Assembly (NCBI GenBank): GCA_937991945.1
Contig: CALKLO010000087.1
Coordinates: 1 to 64,000, forward strand
Source: an uncultured Granulosicoccus sp.
GTDB taxonomy: Bacteria; Pseudomonadota; Gammaproteobacteria; Granulosicoccales; Granulosicoccaceae
Direction of reading: 5' to 3'
DNA length: 64,000 bases
Shown here: piece after piece, positions 9,401-18,113 of the stretch
Position numbering within the stretch: position 1 is the stretch's first letter
How the letters are laid out: each line of letters starts with the position of its first letter
The notes under the pieces: generated by a model
Seen by the model: only the letters and a program-made list of their open reading frames with translations
Databases searched by the model: none
What the model was told of the DNA's origin: nothing
Translations under genes and position numbers: made by a program

Positions 9401-11144
9401 CACCGTCCAGCTCAGCTAAGGCATTAACCAATGCGTCTTCGGCATCTAGCAGTAGTTGACTGGCTGCTGCCTGAGGTTGCAAAACACACCCCAGGTAATA
9501 ATCAACTGAGACCAACAGCGTGGCAATGTCTTCTTGGATGGAATGATACCCATCAGCCGTATTGCCTGATTGTCGACCGCTGAGTTGCAAACGTGTCAGT
9601 ACATCGCCTAAGCCATTTAATAGCGGGCTAATTTCAGGTAGCGGTAAAATCTGTAAGGCATTATCAATTAACTGCAACTGCTGACTAATGCTATGGCTTT
9701 GCCCGGGAGCCAATGGACCCTTACTCAGTATAAGCTCGAGCGAGTCAGCAATTTTTTGCAAGCCACTCCGCGCTTCTCGCAAGCAGGCGTCAGTGGCTAT
9801 ATCAATAAATACGTCTTCGGCAGTAATGCTTGAGGCGTTGTCACCAGACTGACGAGTTATGCTTTGTCTTGCTGCTCTGTCTAACAAGGCATCTAGCAAC
9901 AACAAAGACTCGGCAAGACTCAGCCGTGTTTCTATGTCGGGCGTTGATTCGCCATCTAAATTGTTTAAACCTGTGTTTATCGTTTGCAAGCAATCCAGGG
10001 CATCGGTTGCCCCCATCAAAGTCAGCACCGGCTCTAATTGCCGCAGTCGAACTCTGAGTCGCACAACCTTGGGGTGATCCGCCCGAGTAGGAGCTTGTTC
10101 CAACCACTCTTTGAGCGCTTGAGTTTCAGTCGATATGCTGCTGCGAATGGCGTTTGCCAAATGGTAGCCGACACCGATAGTCGGTGTGTCATGACTATCA
10201 GCTGCGCTGGCCACTTGTCGCACTCGATCTAGACGAAATCGTCTGCGCAGTTCAATGGCTATTTGAGAGCTTGTTTCTATTTGTCCAACGTAATAGAGAA
10301 AATTACGCAGTAAATCGCCCGGCAATAGATCGTCAGGGGCCGCAATAAGAATACCTCGATACATATGCCGCTCAAGCTGGGCGAACAATTTTCTTAATGC
10401 AGGACCATCAACAATCTCCTTTCTAGCGATCGCTTCAGCAACAATTGACGCTGATTGATAAAGCGGCACAAGTACGCCCAAGTATTCACGAGACTTACAA
10501 AATTCCACGAGCAAATGCAGCTGCGGGGACAGCTCTAACGCCTTTTCAAGGTCATCGCCCTTCCACCACTCTAAAAGCCTTGCGGCCAAACGTGCATGTT
10601 GTTCTGTTGCAAAAGCAACCCACTCAACCCGCTGCTCTTGCCAATGCTCATCAGACACACTCGCATACAGTGGTTCTGGCAATTGAATACCGGCAGCTAA
10701 AATCAAGGTATCTGATAGGAGCTCTTCCCCACGGCAAGCTCGGCTATCGTTAACCAGCGGCAACAATGACAATGCGTTGTCTAAACGGCTGTCTTGCAAT
10801 AACTTTGCGACATGCGTACTCAGCTCATCTGCTGCATTGAGCAACACACGTCCAAGCTCAGATCTATTATCGATGCGCCCAGCTGAATCTGCGTGCAGAA
10901 GTTGCAACAACTCCTCAGCCACATAGACGGCAGCTACTTTGTCCAACAATACAAGCGTGTTACGAAATCGTTGCAAGTCTTCTATTAAGACATCACGATT
11001 ACTTTCGATGGACGAATTAAGGTAGTTTTTGACATGCAATGCAAAGGCGTCACTCTGCACTTGCAAATGAGCCAGCGCCTCATGACTGAAATCAGGCACA
11101 ACGGTTGTGCGCTCATTCGAATTGTCGCGGCCATAGTCGGTCAT
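6450..11144 (-). CDS. chpA: ChpA-like hybrid histidine kinase of the type IV pilus chemosensory system
   Basis: CheA-type hub of the Pil-Chp system that controls twitching motility and surface responses. The domains I read, in order, are: an N-terminal FimL-like or degenerate phosphotransfer region (1 to about 600); a canonical Hpt motif with H793 (LHTLTGSA); a second with H931 (LHTLKGSA); a dimerisation helix region; a kinase ATPase with HLARNAVVHGIEN, DDGRGIG and GHGLGLSAV; a CheW-like domain (VLFALPVNFVDAVRV); and a C-terminal receiver with phospho-acceptor D1488 (LILLDLEMPRLDG). At 1564 aa it is much shorter than P. aeruginosa ChpA (about 2470 aa, with six Hpt plus Spt and Tpt domains). 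It overlaps the end of pilJ by 4 nt (ATGA), so it is translationally coupled as the last gene of the pilG-I-J-chpA operon. Confidence 0.92.
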   Translation of the reverse strand: MTDYGRDNSNERTTVVPDFSHEALAHLQVQSDAFALHVKNYLNSSIESNRDVLIEDLQRFRNTLVLLDKVAAVYVAEELLQLLHADSAGRIDNRSELGRVLLNAADELSTHVAKLLQDSRLDNALSLLPLVNDSRACRGEELLSDTLILAAGIQLPEPLYASVSDEHWQEQRVEWVAFATEQHARLAARLLEWWKGDDLEKALELSPQLHLLVEFCKSREYLGVLVPLYQSASIVAEAIARKEIVDGPALRKLFAQLERHMYRGILIAAPDDLLPGDLLRNFLYYVGQIETSSQIAIELRRRFRLDRVRQVASAADSHDTPTIGVGYHLANAIRSSISTETQALKEWLEQAPTRADHPKVVRLRVRLRQLEPVLTLMGATDALDCLQTINTGLNNLDGESTPDIETRLSLAESLLLLDALLDRAARQSITRQSGDNASSITAEDVFIDIATDACLREARSGLQKIADSLELILSKGPLAPGQSHSISQQLQLIDNALQILPLPEISPLLNGLGDVLTRLQLSGRQSGNTADGYHSIQEDIATLLVSVDYYLGCVLQPQAAASQLLLDAEDALVNALAELDGDTASMPVNLTEAEWERRIVVLLPHMDSLGSGIANFRRDRTEVAFAYVTQSLTELEQTSRDQNGSAIHDLAVAGVAWCSNQVGRAGTLASDELHLLDEIHAVIPQLFDQMLSGSDSVRDFDELMEKLQSTDDLLDQVSMEDAHELTLNVDDKLLSSSLDESEVTGFDQTLQHVFYHECLSHLEALDESVRIALESESDSAQKLPSEQMLRALHTLTGSAQTVDAPHIVGIVQPLQRVALARQRLGHFFDVSETRFVGDLVVALRARLESLSNGEAVGQSVLAIEQKLGGFLASTIPGSTVQDTGLGIAANVRSLDDVFGEEADELLERLRAILNVADHQSSDTREALSVLHTLKGSARMAGRVAIAEQAHALESEMQESPSIQAQAEILRSGYSALSELHTQAGAAQIIQHAQTEHTQAAAPTPSKDSLWVSDTAFDALLDLATDVTVNQARLSDELARLREVYQDIETTAIRFRELPQSPTLRNTPEVNEILADLEAARSVMRGALRQAEREQQQASRASAGLQQSLIRTRLVRVDELFDRLSQTVEDTARTTGKVASLRMEGGEITLDRALFRQLLAPLQHLARNAVVHGIENADERASSGKSGCGDLLLSASVDGTDLVLRFSDDGRGIGLRQMSEWVQERGEASLDSHEDLQNVLFQSGFSTVATPTELAGHGLGLSAVKSAIEFLGGRIQLATEPGNGTRLTLRIPQRIVVNQVVLVENEGVLFALPVNFVDAVRVASGAAGSIPDRYRKSSLSALMSQRSGRQSNDHKKQRSAVLVTAAGVSLALEIDQVIGYRELVTQALGPQLASLKRYSGGSVLSDGRQVLILDLHQILENQDVTQNKRVKPARESLRPVALIVDDSLTMRVAAESVLQQCGIAARLARDGIEALESMATALPNLILLDLEMPRLDGKAFLKRVKEEYGEACPPVIVISSRDSRENREKLLGMGAVRFLAKPYTQSQLQEAVEAAGLRLPDITIA

Positions 11145-12595
11145 ACGTTGACAGCCCTATCTGCTGCTCGTCTAGCCACGCTTACCGATGTTTTTTGGGT
11201 GCCCGTACTGACCGTGCTCTCTGGCATTTGAAAGTCACTGGTATAACTTCGTAGCTCGACCGATAGTTTTTGCAGTTCATCTAATGAGGTTGAATTTAGC
11301 GTAACGCCATCGCCGGTCTGTACGGTGATTTGGTTAATCTCATCCATGTTCTCTGTTAGTTGACGCACAATGCCAGTTTGCTCGACGCACCGCTCGGTCA
11401 TCTGTAAGACGCTTTCATGCAAATTCTGCGAACTGCTCTGAATAACATCCAAAGCATCGCTAGCTTGCTGCGTTTGCGCAACCCCTGCCGCTAATTCAGA
11501 CGTTATGTGCTCCATGGACTGAACCGTGTCAGAGGCATCTTCGGCAATAATGCGAGTCAGACTCCCGATATCACGGGTTGCTTGCCCCAATACTTCTGCC
11601 AGCTGAGCGACTTCATCTGAGAGCCGGCCTAAATCGGCTGCTGCATCGGTGACAGTTGCAGCCCGCGAACCCGCCGATGCACGAATAGTTGTATTCAAGG
11701 CTAACAAATCGGTTTGATTCGCAACATCTTTGATGACCATGACGCATTCATCAATCGAGGCGACGTTATCGGCTAAACGATGCATGACCCGAGTGGTGCC
11801 ATCTGCCTCGTCTCGGATGGCAGACAGTCGGTGCAAACTAGCTCGCAGGGCTGCGCCGCCAGCTTCTGCTTTTTCTACGGCAGTTTGAGCCGCTAACGAG
11901 GATTCAACCGCATCAGCCGATAAGCCCGACATGGTGGTGCTCATGGAAAACAGATAATTTGATGAGCGGTGTATCTGTCGGGACTGTTCGGCGCACGCTG
12001 TTGACACTTGCACGGCAGATTCGCGAGACTTCTCTATGGACTCGTCAAGCTGCTGCGCCGATGAGCCTAACGTGCCGACCAACCAACGCATATCGCTGAC
12101 AACGTGGTTGAATGTTTTTGCCAACAAGCTGGTAGATTCGATAGATTCGGTGGCACTGGAACGTAAATCACCGTCCATGATGGGTACGGTTTCATCGACC
12201 AGCCTGGTAATAGCGCTATCGTTACTCGAGGATCTGGCAGACAAAGCAGATTTTTTTGCATGGAACAAATCTCGCCCAACGTAGACAACGCACCCTAGCA
12301 AGATAAAACTAAGAGCCATCAACACAGCGGCCCATATTGTGGCGTTTTGCAACAGGGGGGCGTCCGTGACGACTCTGGACATTAAACGTTCGGTGGCAAC
12401 CATCTCACTGCCATTAACAGTGCCGTCTTGCAAACCTTGCCAAGCCTGCTGCATTTCAATGATTCGTTCATTCGTCATTGATGTTGTTCGGGCCATTCCA
12501 AAGACCGATACGCTAAGCGCCAACAAGGCTAAGGCGAGTAAAATGATAGTCACGCCTAAACCACGTCCACTGGAACTGTTCATTGCATCGGCCAC
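11141..12595 (-). CDS. pilJ: PilJ-like methyl-accepting chemoreceptor with a very small periplasmic domain
   Basis: Receptor of the Pil-Chp array. Two membrane helices are evident at about residues 13-34 and 86-107, leaving only about 50 periplasmic residues. The cytoplasmic part is a long alpha-helical signalling domain with a hairpin-tip-like segment near residues 290-310 (VIKDVANQTDLLALNTTIRA-like). P. aeruginosa PilJ is 682 aa with a large periplasmic sensor, so this 484-aa protein has lost or never had most of that domain. It begins 3 nt after pilI and overlaps chpA by 4 nt. The name rests on operon position as well as sequence. No pilK methyltransferase gene lies between it and chpA. 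Confidence 0.85.
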   Translation of the reverse strand: MADAMNSSSGRGLGVTIILLALALLALSVSVFGMARTTSMTNERIIEMQQAWQGLQDGTVNGSEMVATERLMSRVVTDAPLLQNATIWAAVLMALSFILLGCVVYVGRDLFHAKKSALSARSSSNDSAITRLVDETVPIMDGDLRSSATESIESTSLLAKTFNHVVSDMRWLVGTLGSSAQQLDESIEKSRESAVQVSTACAEQSRQIHRSSNYLFSMSTTMSGLSADAVESSLAAQTAVEKAEAGGAALRASLHRLSAIRDEADGTTRVMHRLADNVASIDECVMVIKDVANQTDLLALNTTIRASAGSRAATVTDAAADLGRLSDEVAQLAEVLGQATRDIGSLTRIIAEDASDTVQSMEHITSELAAGVAQTQQASDALDVIQSSSQNLHESVLQMTERCVEQTGIVRQLTENMDEINQITVQTGDGVTLNSTSLDELQKLSVELRSYTSDFQMPESTVSTGTQKTSVSVARRAADRAVNV

Positions 12596-12598
12596 CTT

Positions 12599-13042
12599 TT
12601 AGGACTGCTCCATCACGTTTAAAAACTCAGGAGACTGGACTAAAGAGCTGATATCCAGGATTCGATGCACTTTGTCATTGTTGATAATGGCCCTGCTGGA
12701 AAGCGCCAATTTACTCGCGTGCACTGCATGAACTTCGGTATCGGACAGTGGTACATCATTGACTGCGTCATCGCAAAGACCAACGATATTGTCCACTTGT
12801 AAACCGGCAATGCTAGCCGAGGGGTCGAGTTCGAGTGTTCTTCCTGTCGACGAACGTCGACCTGCAAAGGCACCGACATCGGTAACCGGCAATAATTTGC
12901 CATGCGCAACCGCTATTCCCCTGAACCAACTGCAAGTTCCAGCTACTGGCTGAATAGTGAGCTCTTCATGGATAGCTTTAACGAGACTCGACGGTGCGGC
13001 AAGATCCACCCCTCCTGCATCAAACAGCAAGTATTGTGTCAT
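12599..13042 (-). CDS. pilI: CheW-like adaptor PilI
   Basis: CheW-domain scaffold linking the PilJ-like receptor to ChpA. The 147-aa protein begins MTQYLLFDAGGVDLAAP and contains the CheW-typical strand pattern GKLLPVTDVGAF and IAGLQVDNIVGLCDDAV. I chose the ATG at 13040-13042 because AAAGG lies 9 nt upstream. The alternative TTG at 13048 would leave only about 2 nt between that site and the start. It sits 3 nt before pilJ and 21 nt after pilG in one operon. In P. aeruginosa pilH lies between pilG and pilI; here it is absent. Confidence 0.88.
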   Translation of the reverse strand: MTQYLLFDAGGVDLAAPSSLVKAIHEELTIQPVAGTCSWFRGIAVAHGKLLPVTDVGAFAGRRSSTGRTLELDPSASIAGLQVDNIVGLCDDAVNDVPLSDTEVHAVHASKLALSSRAIINNDKVHRILDISSLVQSPEFLNVMEQS

Positions 13043-13063
13043 GTGCAAATGCCTTTATTGAAT

Positions 13064-13543
13064 TCAAACGTCAGCTGCTTCAGTCGATATTGCCACTGTT
13101 GAACTAGGCACTGGAGACTTGATTTTGCCGGCTAAATGATGCTCAACCGCGCCCGTCAATGTTTGTGCGGTGAAAGGCTTTGACAGATGCGCATCACTAC
13201 CGACAACTCGAGCACGTGCTTTGTCGAATAATCCGTCTTTGCTGGATAGCATAACGACCGGTATGTCGCGATAGTCGGCATTGTTCTTAATCAGCGCACA
13301 CGTTTGATAGCCGTCGAGCCTTGGCATCATGATGTCAGCAAAAATTATCGAAGGCCTGTGCTCTACGACTTTTGCTAACGCCTCGAAACCATCATTGGCG
13401 GTTACGACGTTGTAACCTGCCGAGCTTAGAAAATTGCTCGCAGAACGCCTGATGGTCTTACTGTCATCCACCAGTAAAACCGTGACATCGCTATGCGTGT
13501 CTGGCATTGGAACGGCATTGATCAGGTTATCTGAACCTTTCAT
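13064..13543 (-). CDS. pilG: Response regulator PilG
   Basis: Single receiver-domain protein that promotes pilus extension in the Pil-Chp system. The receiver is complete: acidic pair D26/D27 (LLVDDSKTIRR), phospho-acceptor D70 (FADIMMPRLDGYQTCALIKN) and K122 in LSKPF. The segments MMPRLDGYQTCALIKNN and VMLSSKDGLFDKA are almost word-for-word PilG. The C-terminus adds about 25 residues beyond the receiver. The ATG at 13543 has GAGAG upstream; M13 (13507) is a less likely alternative. It is the first gene of the operon and is divergent from gshB, as in Pseudomonas (PA0407/PA0408). Confidence 0.92.
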   Translation of the reverse strand: MKGSDNLINAVPMPDTHSDVTVLLVDDSKTIRRSASNFLSSAGYNVVTANDGFEALAKVVEHRPSIIFADIMMPRLDGYQTCALIKNNADYRDIPVVMLSSKDGLFDKARARVVGSDAHLSKPFTAQTLTGAVEHHLAGKIKSPVPSSTVAISTEAADV

Positions 13544-13689
13544 GTAAAGCTCTCGTTTGTGAAGCCTACTTACCAGCGCTTCAAGGGTATCCGATTAGGG
13601 ACCCAAACGTCACGAGAAATACACGATTAGCACGCAATATAAGCGGTACATGCGATACTGGCGATTACTCATTTTGGCTGTGAACAACG

Positions 13690-14676
13690 ATGACTATCAC
13701 AATAGGAATCGTGATGGACCCGATAGAGTCCATCACTCCATATAAAGACACCACCCTGGCAATGATGCTGGCAGCTCAGGCGCGCGGTTGGATCGTCCAC
13801 AGCATTGATCAGAAAGATCTATTCCTAGATCAAGGCCGAGCCTTTGCCCGACGGCGCAAAGTCACGGTTTATGATGACAACACACATTGGTTTGATGCTG
13901 AAGAGCCCGTTGATGCGCCTCTGAGTGAGCACGATATTATCCTGATGCGAAAGGACCCCCCTTTTGATATGGATTTTATTTACACCACCTACATTCTCGA
14001 AAGAGCCGCTGTTGAGGGTGTTTATGTCAGCAATCGACCCAATTCATTGCGTGATGTTAACGAAAAGCTCTACACCGCGTGGTTTAGCGAATTTTGCCCA
14101 CCAACATTGGTGACAACCAGCGCAAAGCGTCTAAAAGCCTTCATCGAGCATCATCAAGACGCGATCATCAAGCCTCTCGATGGCATGGGTGGGGCAGGCA
14201 TTTTCCGCCTGACGCCGAACGATCCCAATATCAATATTATTCTGGAGCAAGCAACGCTTGACGACTCACGGCAAATAATGGCGCAGCGTTACGTTCCTGA
14301 AATCAAAGATGGCGATAAACGGGTGCTCGTTGTTAACGGTGAAGCAATGCCTTTCGCGTTGGCCAGAGTGCCTGCGCAAGGTGAAACTCGCGGCAATTTA
14401 GCGGCAGGTGGCCGTGGTGTACCGGTGGCAATTACCGACAAGGAACGACGAATTGTTGACGCAGTTTCACCGTACCTGCTAGAACGCGGCCTACTCTTTG
14501 TAGGCCTAGATGTCATTGGTAGCTACCTGACGGAAATCAATGTCACCAGCCCAACCTGTGTCCGCGAACTGGACGCGCACATGCACAAGGAAAACGGCAC
14601 TACCACAACCTCGTCTAATGGCTACACTCCGGGTATCGCAGATATTTATCTAGATGCTCTGGAAAAGCAGCTATAA
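13690..14676 (+). CDS. gshB: Glutathione synthetase
   Basis: ATP-dependent ligase joining gamma-glutamylcysteine and glycine, the last step of glutathione synthesis. The 328-aa protein has the family start GIVMDPIESITPYKDTT, the ATP-grasp segments IIKPLDGMGGAGIFR and GLLFVGLDVIGSYLTEINV, and the usual length (E. coli 316 aa). It leads an operon with the TonB-like gene, whose likely ATG lies 7 nt after the gshB stop, and is divergent from pilG. The order gshB-tonB3-yqgE-yqgF-pyrR-pyrB-pyrC' is that of Pseudomonas. Confidence 0.96.
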   Translation: MTITIGIVMDPIESITPYKDTTLAMMLAAQARGWIVHSIDQKDLFLDQGRAFARRRKVTVYDDNTHWFDAEEPVDAPLSEHDIILMRKDPPFDMDFIYTTYILERAAVEGVYVSNRPNSLRDVNEKLYTAWFSEFCPPTLVTTSAKRLKAFIEHHQDAIIKPLDGMGGAGIFRLTPNDPNINIILEQATLDDSRQIMAQRYVPEIKDGDKRVLVVNGEAMPFALARVPAQGETRGNLAAGGRGVPVAITDKERRIVDAVSPYLLERGLLFVGLDVIGSYLTEINVTSPTCVRELDAHMHKENGTTTTSSNGYTPGIADIYLDALEKQL

Positions 14677-14683
14677 ACCATCC

Positions 14684-15565
14684 ATGACAGCAGCCGCACT
14701 ACCCGACGCAAGTCGACAACCCGATGTTTTAGCCATCGCGCTTTTTGTGGCTGCGGCTGTGCACGCGATCATCTTCCTGGGCGTCAGCTTCAAGCCCTTT
14801 CTGGAAGAAATGCGCACGCCCCCGGCATTGGAAGTCATCCTTGTGCAAAACGCTGCAGATGCAGAAGAGCCTGAAGAGGCCGACTATCTCGCTCAAGCAT
14901 CACAGGACGGTGGAGGTCAGACTGATGAAAACACGCGACCCTCATCACCTTTTGCCAGTGATTTAGACACCGATATGAATGGTGTCGCTGCAGCACCGGT
15001 CGAAGCTAGCGCGCCTGCCCCGTCTGAAGATGCCGCTGAAGAAATAGTGACCGCTGTTTTCGCAACCACATTGGTAGAGACGGAAACCACCGATGAGGCC
15101 ACCGAAACAGTCGATGCTCCTCGCAACGCCATGCTTGTTGAGCAAAGTCTTGCCATTGCAAGCCTTGCAGCCGAGATTAATCGCCAACAGGAAGAATTTG
15201 CCAAACGCCCCAAGAAAAAGCACGTCAATGCTCGAACTAAAGAGGCCGCCTCTGCCGAGTACATGTATAGCTGGGTGGAACAAGTAGAGCGTGTTGGCAA
15301 TCTAAATTATCCTGATGCAGCTCGACGAAATGAGCTGACAGGGGCTTTAATTTTAGTGGTGGGAATCTACAAAAACGGCGAAATCGAGAGCGTCACTGTC
15401 GACGAATCCTCAGGACACACAGTCCTCGACGATGCAGCAGTGAGAATCGTGGAACTGGCCGCACCTTTTGAACCCATGACTGGTAAGCTTGCTGAAGAAA
15501 CCGATATTTTGTATATCGTTCGCACGTGGGAATTTCAAAGCTCTAACTCCGTCATCAGCTACTAG
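14684..15565 (+). CDS. TonB-like energy-transduction protein (TonB3 position)
   Basis: Inner-membrane protein with one N-terminal helix (about residues 15-35), an acidic and Ala/Pro/Thr-rich periplasmic spacer, and a C-terminal TonB domain of about 85 residues (YPDAARRNELTGALILVVGIYKN through YIVRTWEF). It occupies the position of tonB3 (PA0406), which in P. aeruginosa is linked to twitching motility and pilus assembly, so a link to the neighbouring pilus genes is reasonable but inferred. I start at the ATG 14684 (MTAAALPDAS); the open frame extends upstream to 14654 inside gshB. The protein is 293 aa. ExbB/ExbD genes are not adjacent. Confidence 0.85.
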   Translation: MTAAALPDASRQPDVLAIALFVAAAVHAIIFLGVSFKPFLEEMRTPPALEVILVQNAADAEEPEEADYLAQASQDGGGQTDENTRPSSPFASDLDTDMNGVAAAPVEASAPAPSEDAAEEIVTAVFATTLVETETTDEATETVDAPRNAMLVEQSLAIASLAAEINRQQEEFAKRPKKKHVNARTKEAASAEYMYSWVEQVERVGNLNYPDAARRNELTGALILVVGIYKNGEIESVTVDESSGHTVLDDAAVRIVELAAPFEPMTGKLAEETDILYIVRTWEFQSSNSVISY

Positions 15566-15615
15566 AATTTGCCGAAACTCTACCCAGGTGTCAGCCGATT
15601 CATAAACACAAAACT

Positions 15616-16167
15616 ATGGATCTGACTCACCACTTTCTTGTGTCAATGCCGCAACTTCAGGACGGCTGTTTCAAAGATTCCGTGGTTTATATCATCGACC
15701 ATAACAAGAACGGTGCTTTTGGCGTCATCGTTAACCAAGAAATGGGCATGAATCTGGGAGAAGTGTTTTCTCAACTCTCAATCTCAACTGACAGCGATTC
15801 GGTTACAAACAGCCCCATTCTCAAGGGTGGCCCCGTGGATGAAGGCCACGGTCTGGTACTCCATAAACCCGGTCAAACGTTTGAGATCACCCAAAACTTT
15901 GAAGGAGGCGTTTCAGTCTCCAGCTCCAAAGATATTTTGGAAGCTATTGCCAGGCTAGACACCACTGAGCAATACCTTATTGTGTTGGGTCACGCCGGTT
16001 GGGCTGCTGGGCAGCTAGAAATGGAAGTAGCCGAGAACGCCTGGCTAACAGTCGAGGCCTCTGCGAACATTTTGTTTGACACACCCATTGCACAGCGACG
16101 CCAAGCTGTTGCCGATACATTGGGAATCAACCTGAACTCGCTGGTTGGGCATTCTGGTCATGCCTGA
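15616..16167 (+). CDS. yqgE: YqgE/AlgH family protein
   Basis: Conserved cytoplasmic protein of about 185 aa (here 183) with no firmly known biochemical role; AlgH was linked to alginate regulation in Pseudomonas. Typical segments are MDLTHHFLVSMPQLQDGCF, VIYIIDHN-like with NGAFGVIVN, and YLIVLGHAGWAAGQLE. It overlaps ruvX by 8 nt, the same order as in most gammaproteobacteria, suggesting one transcript with gshB and the tonB-like gene upstream. Confidence 0.94.
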   Translation: MDLTHHFLVSMPQLQDGCFKDSVVYIIDHNKNGAFGVIVNQEMGMNLGEVFSQLSISTDSDSVTNSPILKGGPVDEGHGLVLHKPGQTFEITQNFEGGVSVSSSKDILEAIARLDTTEQYLIVLGHAGWAAGQLEMEVAENAWLTVEASANILFDTPIAQRRQAVADTLGINLNSLVGHSGHA

Positions 16168-16603
16168 TAACACCATAGGCACGTGTATTGGATTTGATTT
16201 CGGGACACGCAGAATCGGCATAGCCATTGGCGAATACAGGCTACAAAAAGCAACCCCTCTGGGCGTAGTCACTAATCACAATGGCACACCCGATTGGCCC
16301 TCCATCGACAAGTATATGGAACAGTGGCAGCCAAGCGATATTGTCGTAGGCTGGCCCCTGACCGAAGACTTACAAGAACAAACCATCACCCACCACGTGA
16401 AAGGGTTTATTAAACGGCTTGTAAAACGCTACGATTTACCGGTCCACAAGGCTGATGAAAGATTCAGCTCCATGGCCGCTCAGGATGAAATAAAGAAAAT
16501 GCGAAGCTCTGGTCAGCGCAAACGCAAGACAACACATTCAGATGTCGATACACTCGCGGCCGCGCTTATACTCGAGTCTTGGTTTGCTATGGGGCCTGAA
16601 TAA
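16160..16603 (+). CDS. ruvX: Putative Holliday junction resolvase / pre-16S rRNA nuclease RuvX (YqgF)
   Basis: RNase H-fold nuclease implicated in 16S rRNA 5'-end maturation. The first catalytic motif GFDFGTRRIG lies at residues 11-20, and VVGWPL, DERFSS and HSDVDTLAAALIL follow in the expected order. The family length is about 140-150 aa; from the ATG at 16160 this is 147 aa. The frame opens further upstream at a TTG (16145) inside yqgE, which I do not use. It overlaps yqgE by 8 nt and shares one nucleotide with pyrR (TAATG). Confidence 0.93.
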   Translation: MPDNTIGTCIGFDFGTRRIGIAIGEYRLQKATPLGVVTNHNGTPDWPSIDKYMEQWQPSDIVVGWPLTEDLQEQTITHHVKGFIKRLVKRYDLPVHKADERFSSMAAQDEIKKMRSSGQRKRKTTHSDVDTLAAALILESWFAMGPE

Positions 16604-17133
16604 TGAAAGAGTCCGACACAACAGTTTTCGATACAACAGCCGTCAGCCATTGGTTAGACGGAATGCTAGCCCCTCTCATGCAATTATTGGATGAGCAAAC
16701 ACCTGTTGCATTAATCGGCATACGGCGAGGCGGTGTTGATATCGGCACCCATTTGTTAGCTCAACTCAAGAGCAAAGGCGTCGCGGTAGAAGCTGAGTTA
16801 GGGGAACTTAACATTGCATTTTACCGAGACGATTTTAGCTCCGTGGGTTTACATCCTGTCGTCGGACCGTCTCAAGTGCCTTTTGAAGTGCAGGACAAAC
16901 ACATCGTGCTAGTGGACGATGTGTTAGGAACGGGGCGTACGGTGCGAGCCGCTATGAACGAAATCTTTGACTACGGCCGTCCAGCCAAAATCACACTGGC
17001 AGTACTGGTTCAGCGCAACGGTCATGAGCTACCTATTCGGGCTGATGTCGTTGGTCACAACCTTGCTGTCCAATCCAATGAGTATATCGATCTTGATGCA
17101 TCAACTATGACTGTTCGTGTGGGCAAAAAATAA
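16603..17133 (+). CDS. pyrR: PyrR bifunctional pyrimidine regulator / uracil phosphoribosyltransferase
   Basis: PRTase-fold protein. Family members bind PRPP and UMP, and some attenuate pyr mRNA. The PRPP-binding signature [18 protein letters not shown] is intact near residues 102-118, and [11 protein letters not shown] matches the N-terminal loop. Length is 176 aa, as in the family. It overlaps pyrB by one nucleotide and ruvX by one, so all are co-translated. In Pseudomonas pyrR also sits directly before pyrB. I do not see an obvious PyrR-type attenuator in the window, so any regulatory role is unproven. Confidence 0.93.
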   Translation: MKESDTTVFDTTAVSHWLDGMLAPLMQLLDEQTPVALIGIRRGGVDIGTHLLAQLKSKGVAVEAELGELNIAFYRDDFSSVGLHPVVGPSQVPFEVQDKHIVLVDDVLGTGRTVRAAMNEIFDYGRPAKITLAVLVQRNGHELPIRADVVGHNLAVQSNEYIDLDASTMTVRVGKK

Positions 17134-18113
17134 TGAGTCTTCCGGACCCCCAGTTCAACGCACTCGGTGAACTACATCATTTCATCGATATTGATGGACT
17201 CGATAAATCCCTACTAACGCAAATTCTAGATACCGCAGAAGGTTTTGCTGGGGTAAACGATCGAACTATTAAAAAAGTCCCTCTACTCAGAGGAAAAACA
17301 GTCGCCAACTTGTTTTTTGAAAACAGCACGCGTACCCGTACCGCTTTCGAATTGGCAGCAATAAGACTCAGCGCTGACATTCTAAACGTTGACTTAGTGA
17401 CCTCCTCTACTAAAAAGGGCGAATCATTACTCGACACGCTGCATGTGCTCGAAGCACTTCAATGCGATATGTTTGTCGTTCGACACGGCGACTCTGGTGC
17501 AGCACATTTTATAGCTCGGCACGTTTCACCGTCTATCAACATCATTAACGGTGGCGACGGTCAACATTCACACCCGACGCAAGGCATGCTCGACATGTTT
17601 ACCATTCGCCGACATAAGGGCGATTTCAGCAACCTATGCGTCGTCATCATTGGTGACATAAGACACTCTCGCGTTGCCCGTTCAGATATATCAGCCTTGG
17701 TTAAATTGGGTGCTGGTGAAGTACGAGTCGTTGGACCCAGAACCTTAATTCCCGCTGACGTTGAATCATTGGGTGTGACCATCTACCCCACCTTAGAAAA
17801 AGCGTTAATCGGTGCCGATGTCATCATGGGATTACGCCTTCAAAAAGAACGCATGGCAACTGCAACAGTGCCTAGCTCGGGTGAGTTTTACCGAACTTAC
17901 GGTCTAACGCCAGCACGCTTAGCGTTAGCTAAACCGGATGCGCTAATCATGCACCCTGGCCCGACCAACCGCGGTGTTGAAATAGCGGGCAGCGTTGCTG
18001 ATGGCAAACAATCGGTTATTTTAGAACAAGTGACGTACGGTATTGCCGTGCGAATGGCCATCATGTCTATCGTGATGGGTAATGCCACTAACTTGCGGCG
18101 GGCACAATCGTGA
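17133..18113 (+). CDS. pyrB: Aspartate carbamoyltransferase catalytic subunit
   Basis: Joins carbamoyl phosphate and aspartate in pyrimidine synthesis. The carbamoyl-phosphate motif [16 protein letters not shown] is intact near residues 63-78, with HPTQGMLD and [11 protein letters not shown] downstream. Length 326 aa is usual for the class A Pseudomonas type, which forms a dodecamer with the inactive dihydroorotase homologue encoded next door. The gene overlaps pyrC' by 3 nt. No regulatory subunit pyrI is present, consistent with that enzyme class. Confidence 0.96.
   Translation: MSLPDPQFNALGELHHFIDIDGLDKSLLTQILDTAEGFAGVNDRTIKKVPLLRGKTVANLFFENSTRTRTAFELAAIRLSADILNVDLVTSSTKKGESLLDTLHVLEALQCDMFVVRHGDSGAAHFIARHVSPSINIINGGDGQHSHPTQGMLDMFTIRRHKGDFSNLCVVIIGDIRHSRVARSDISALVKLGAGEVRVVGPRTLIPADVESLGVTIYPTLEKALIGADVIMGLRLQKERMATATVPSSGEFYRTYGLTPARLALAKPDALIMHPGPTNRGVEIAGSVADGKQSVILEQVTYGIAVRMAIMSIVMGNATNLRRAQS

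Noticed and set aside
14917-15300. Minus-strand 127-codon frame opposite the TonB-like gene
   Set aside because: It mirrors the Ala/Glu/Thr-rich spacer; the plus-strand gene has a membrane helix, a TonB domain and conserved synteny.
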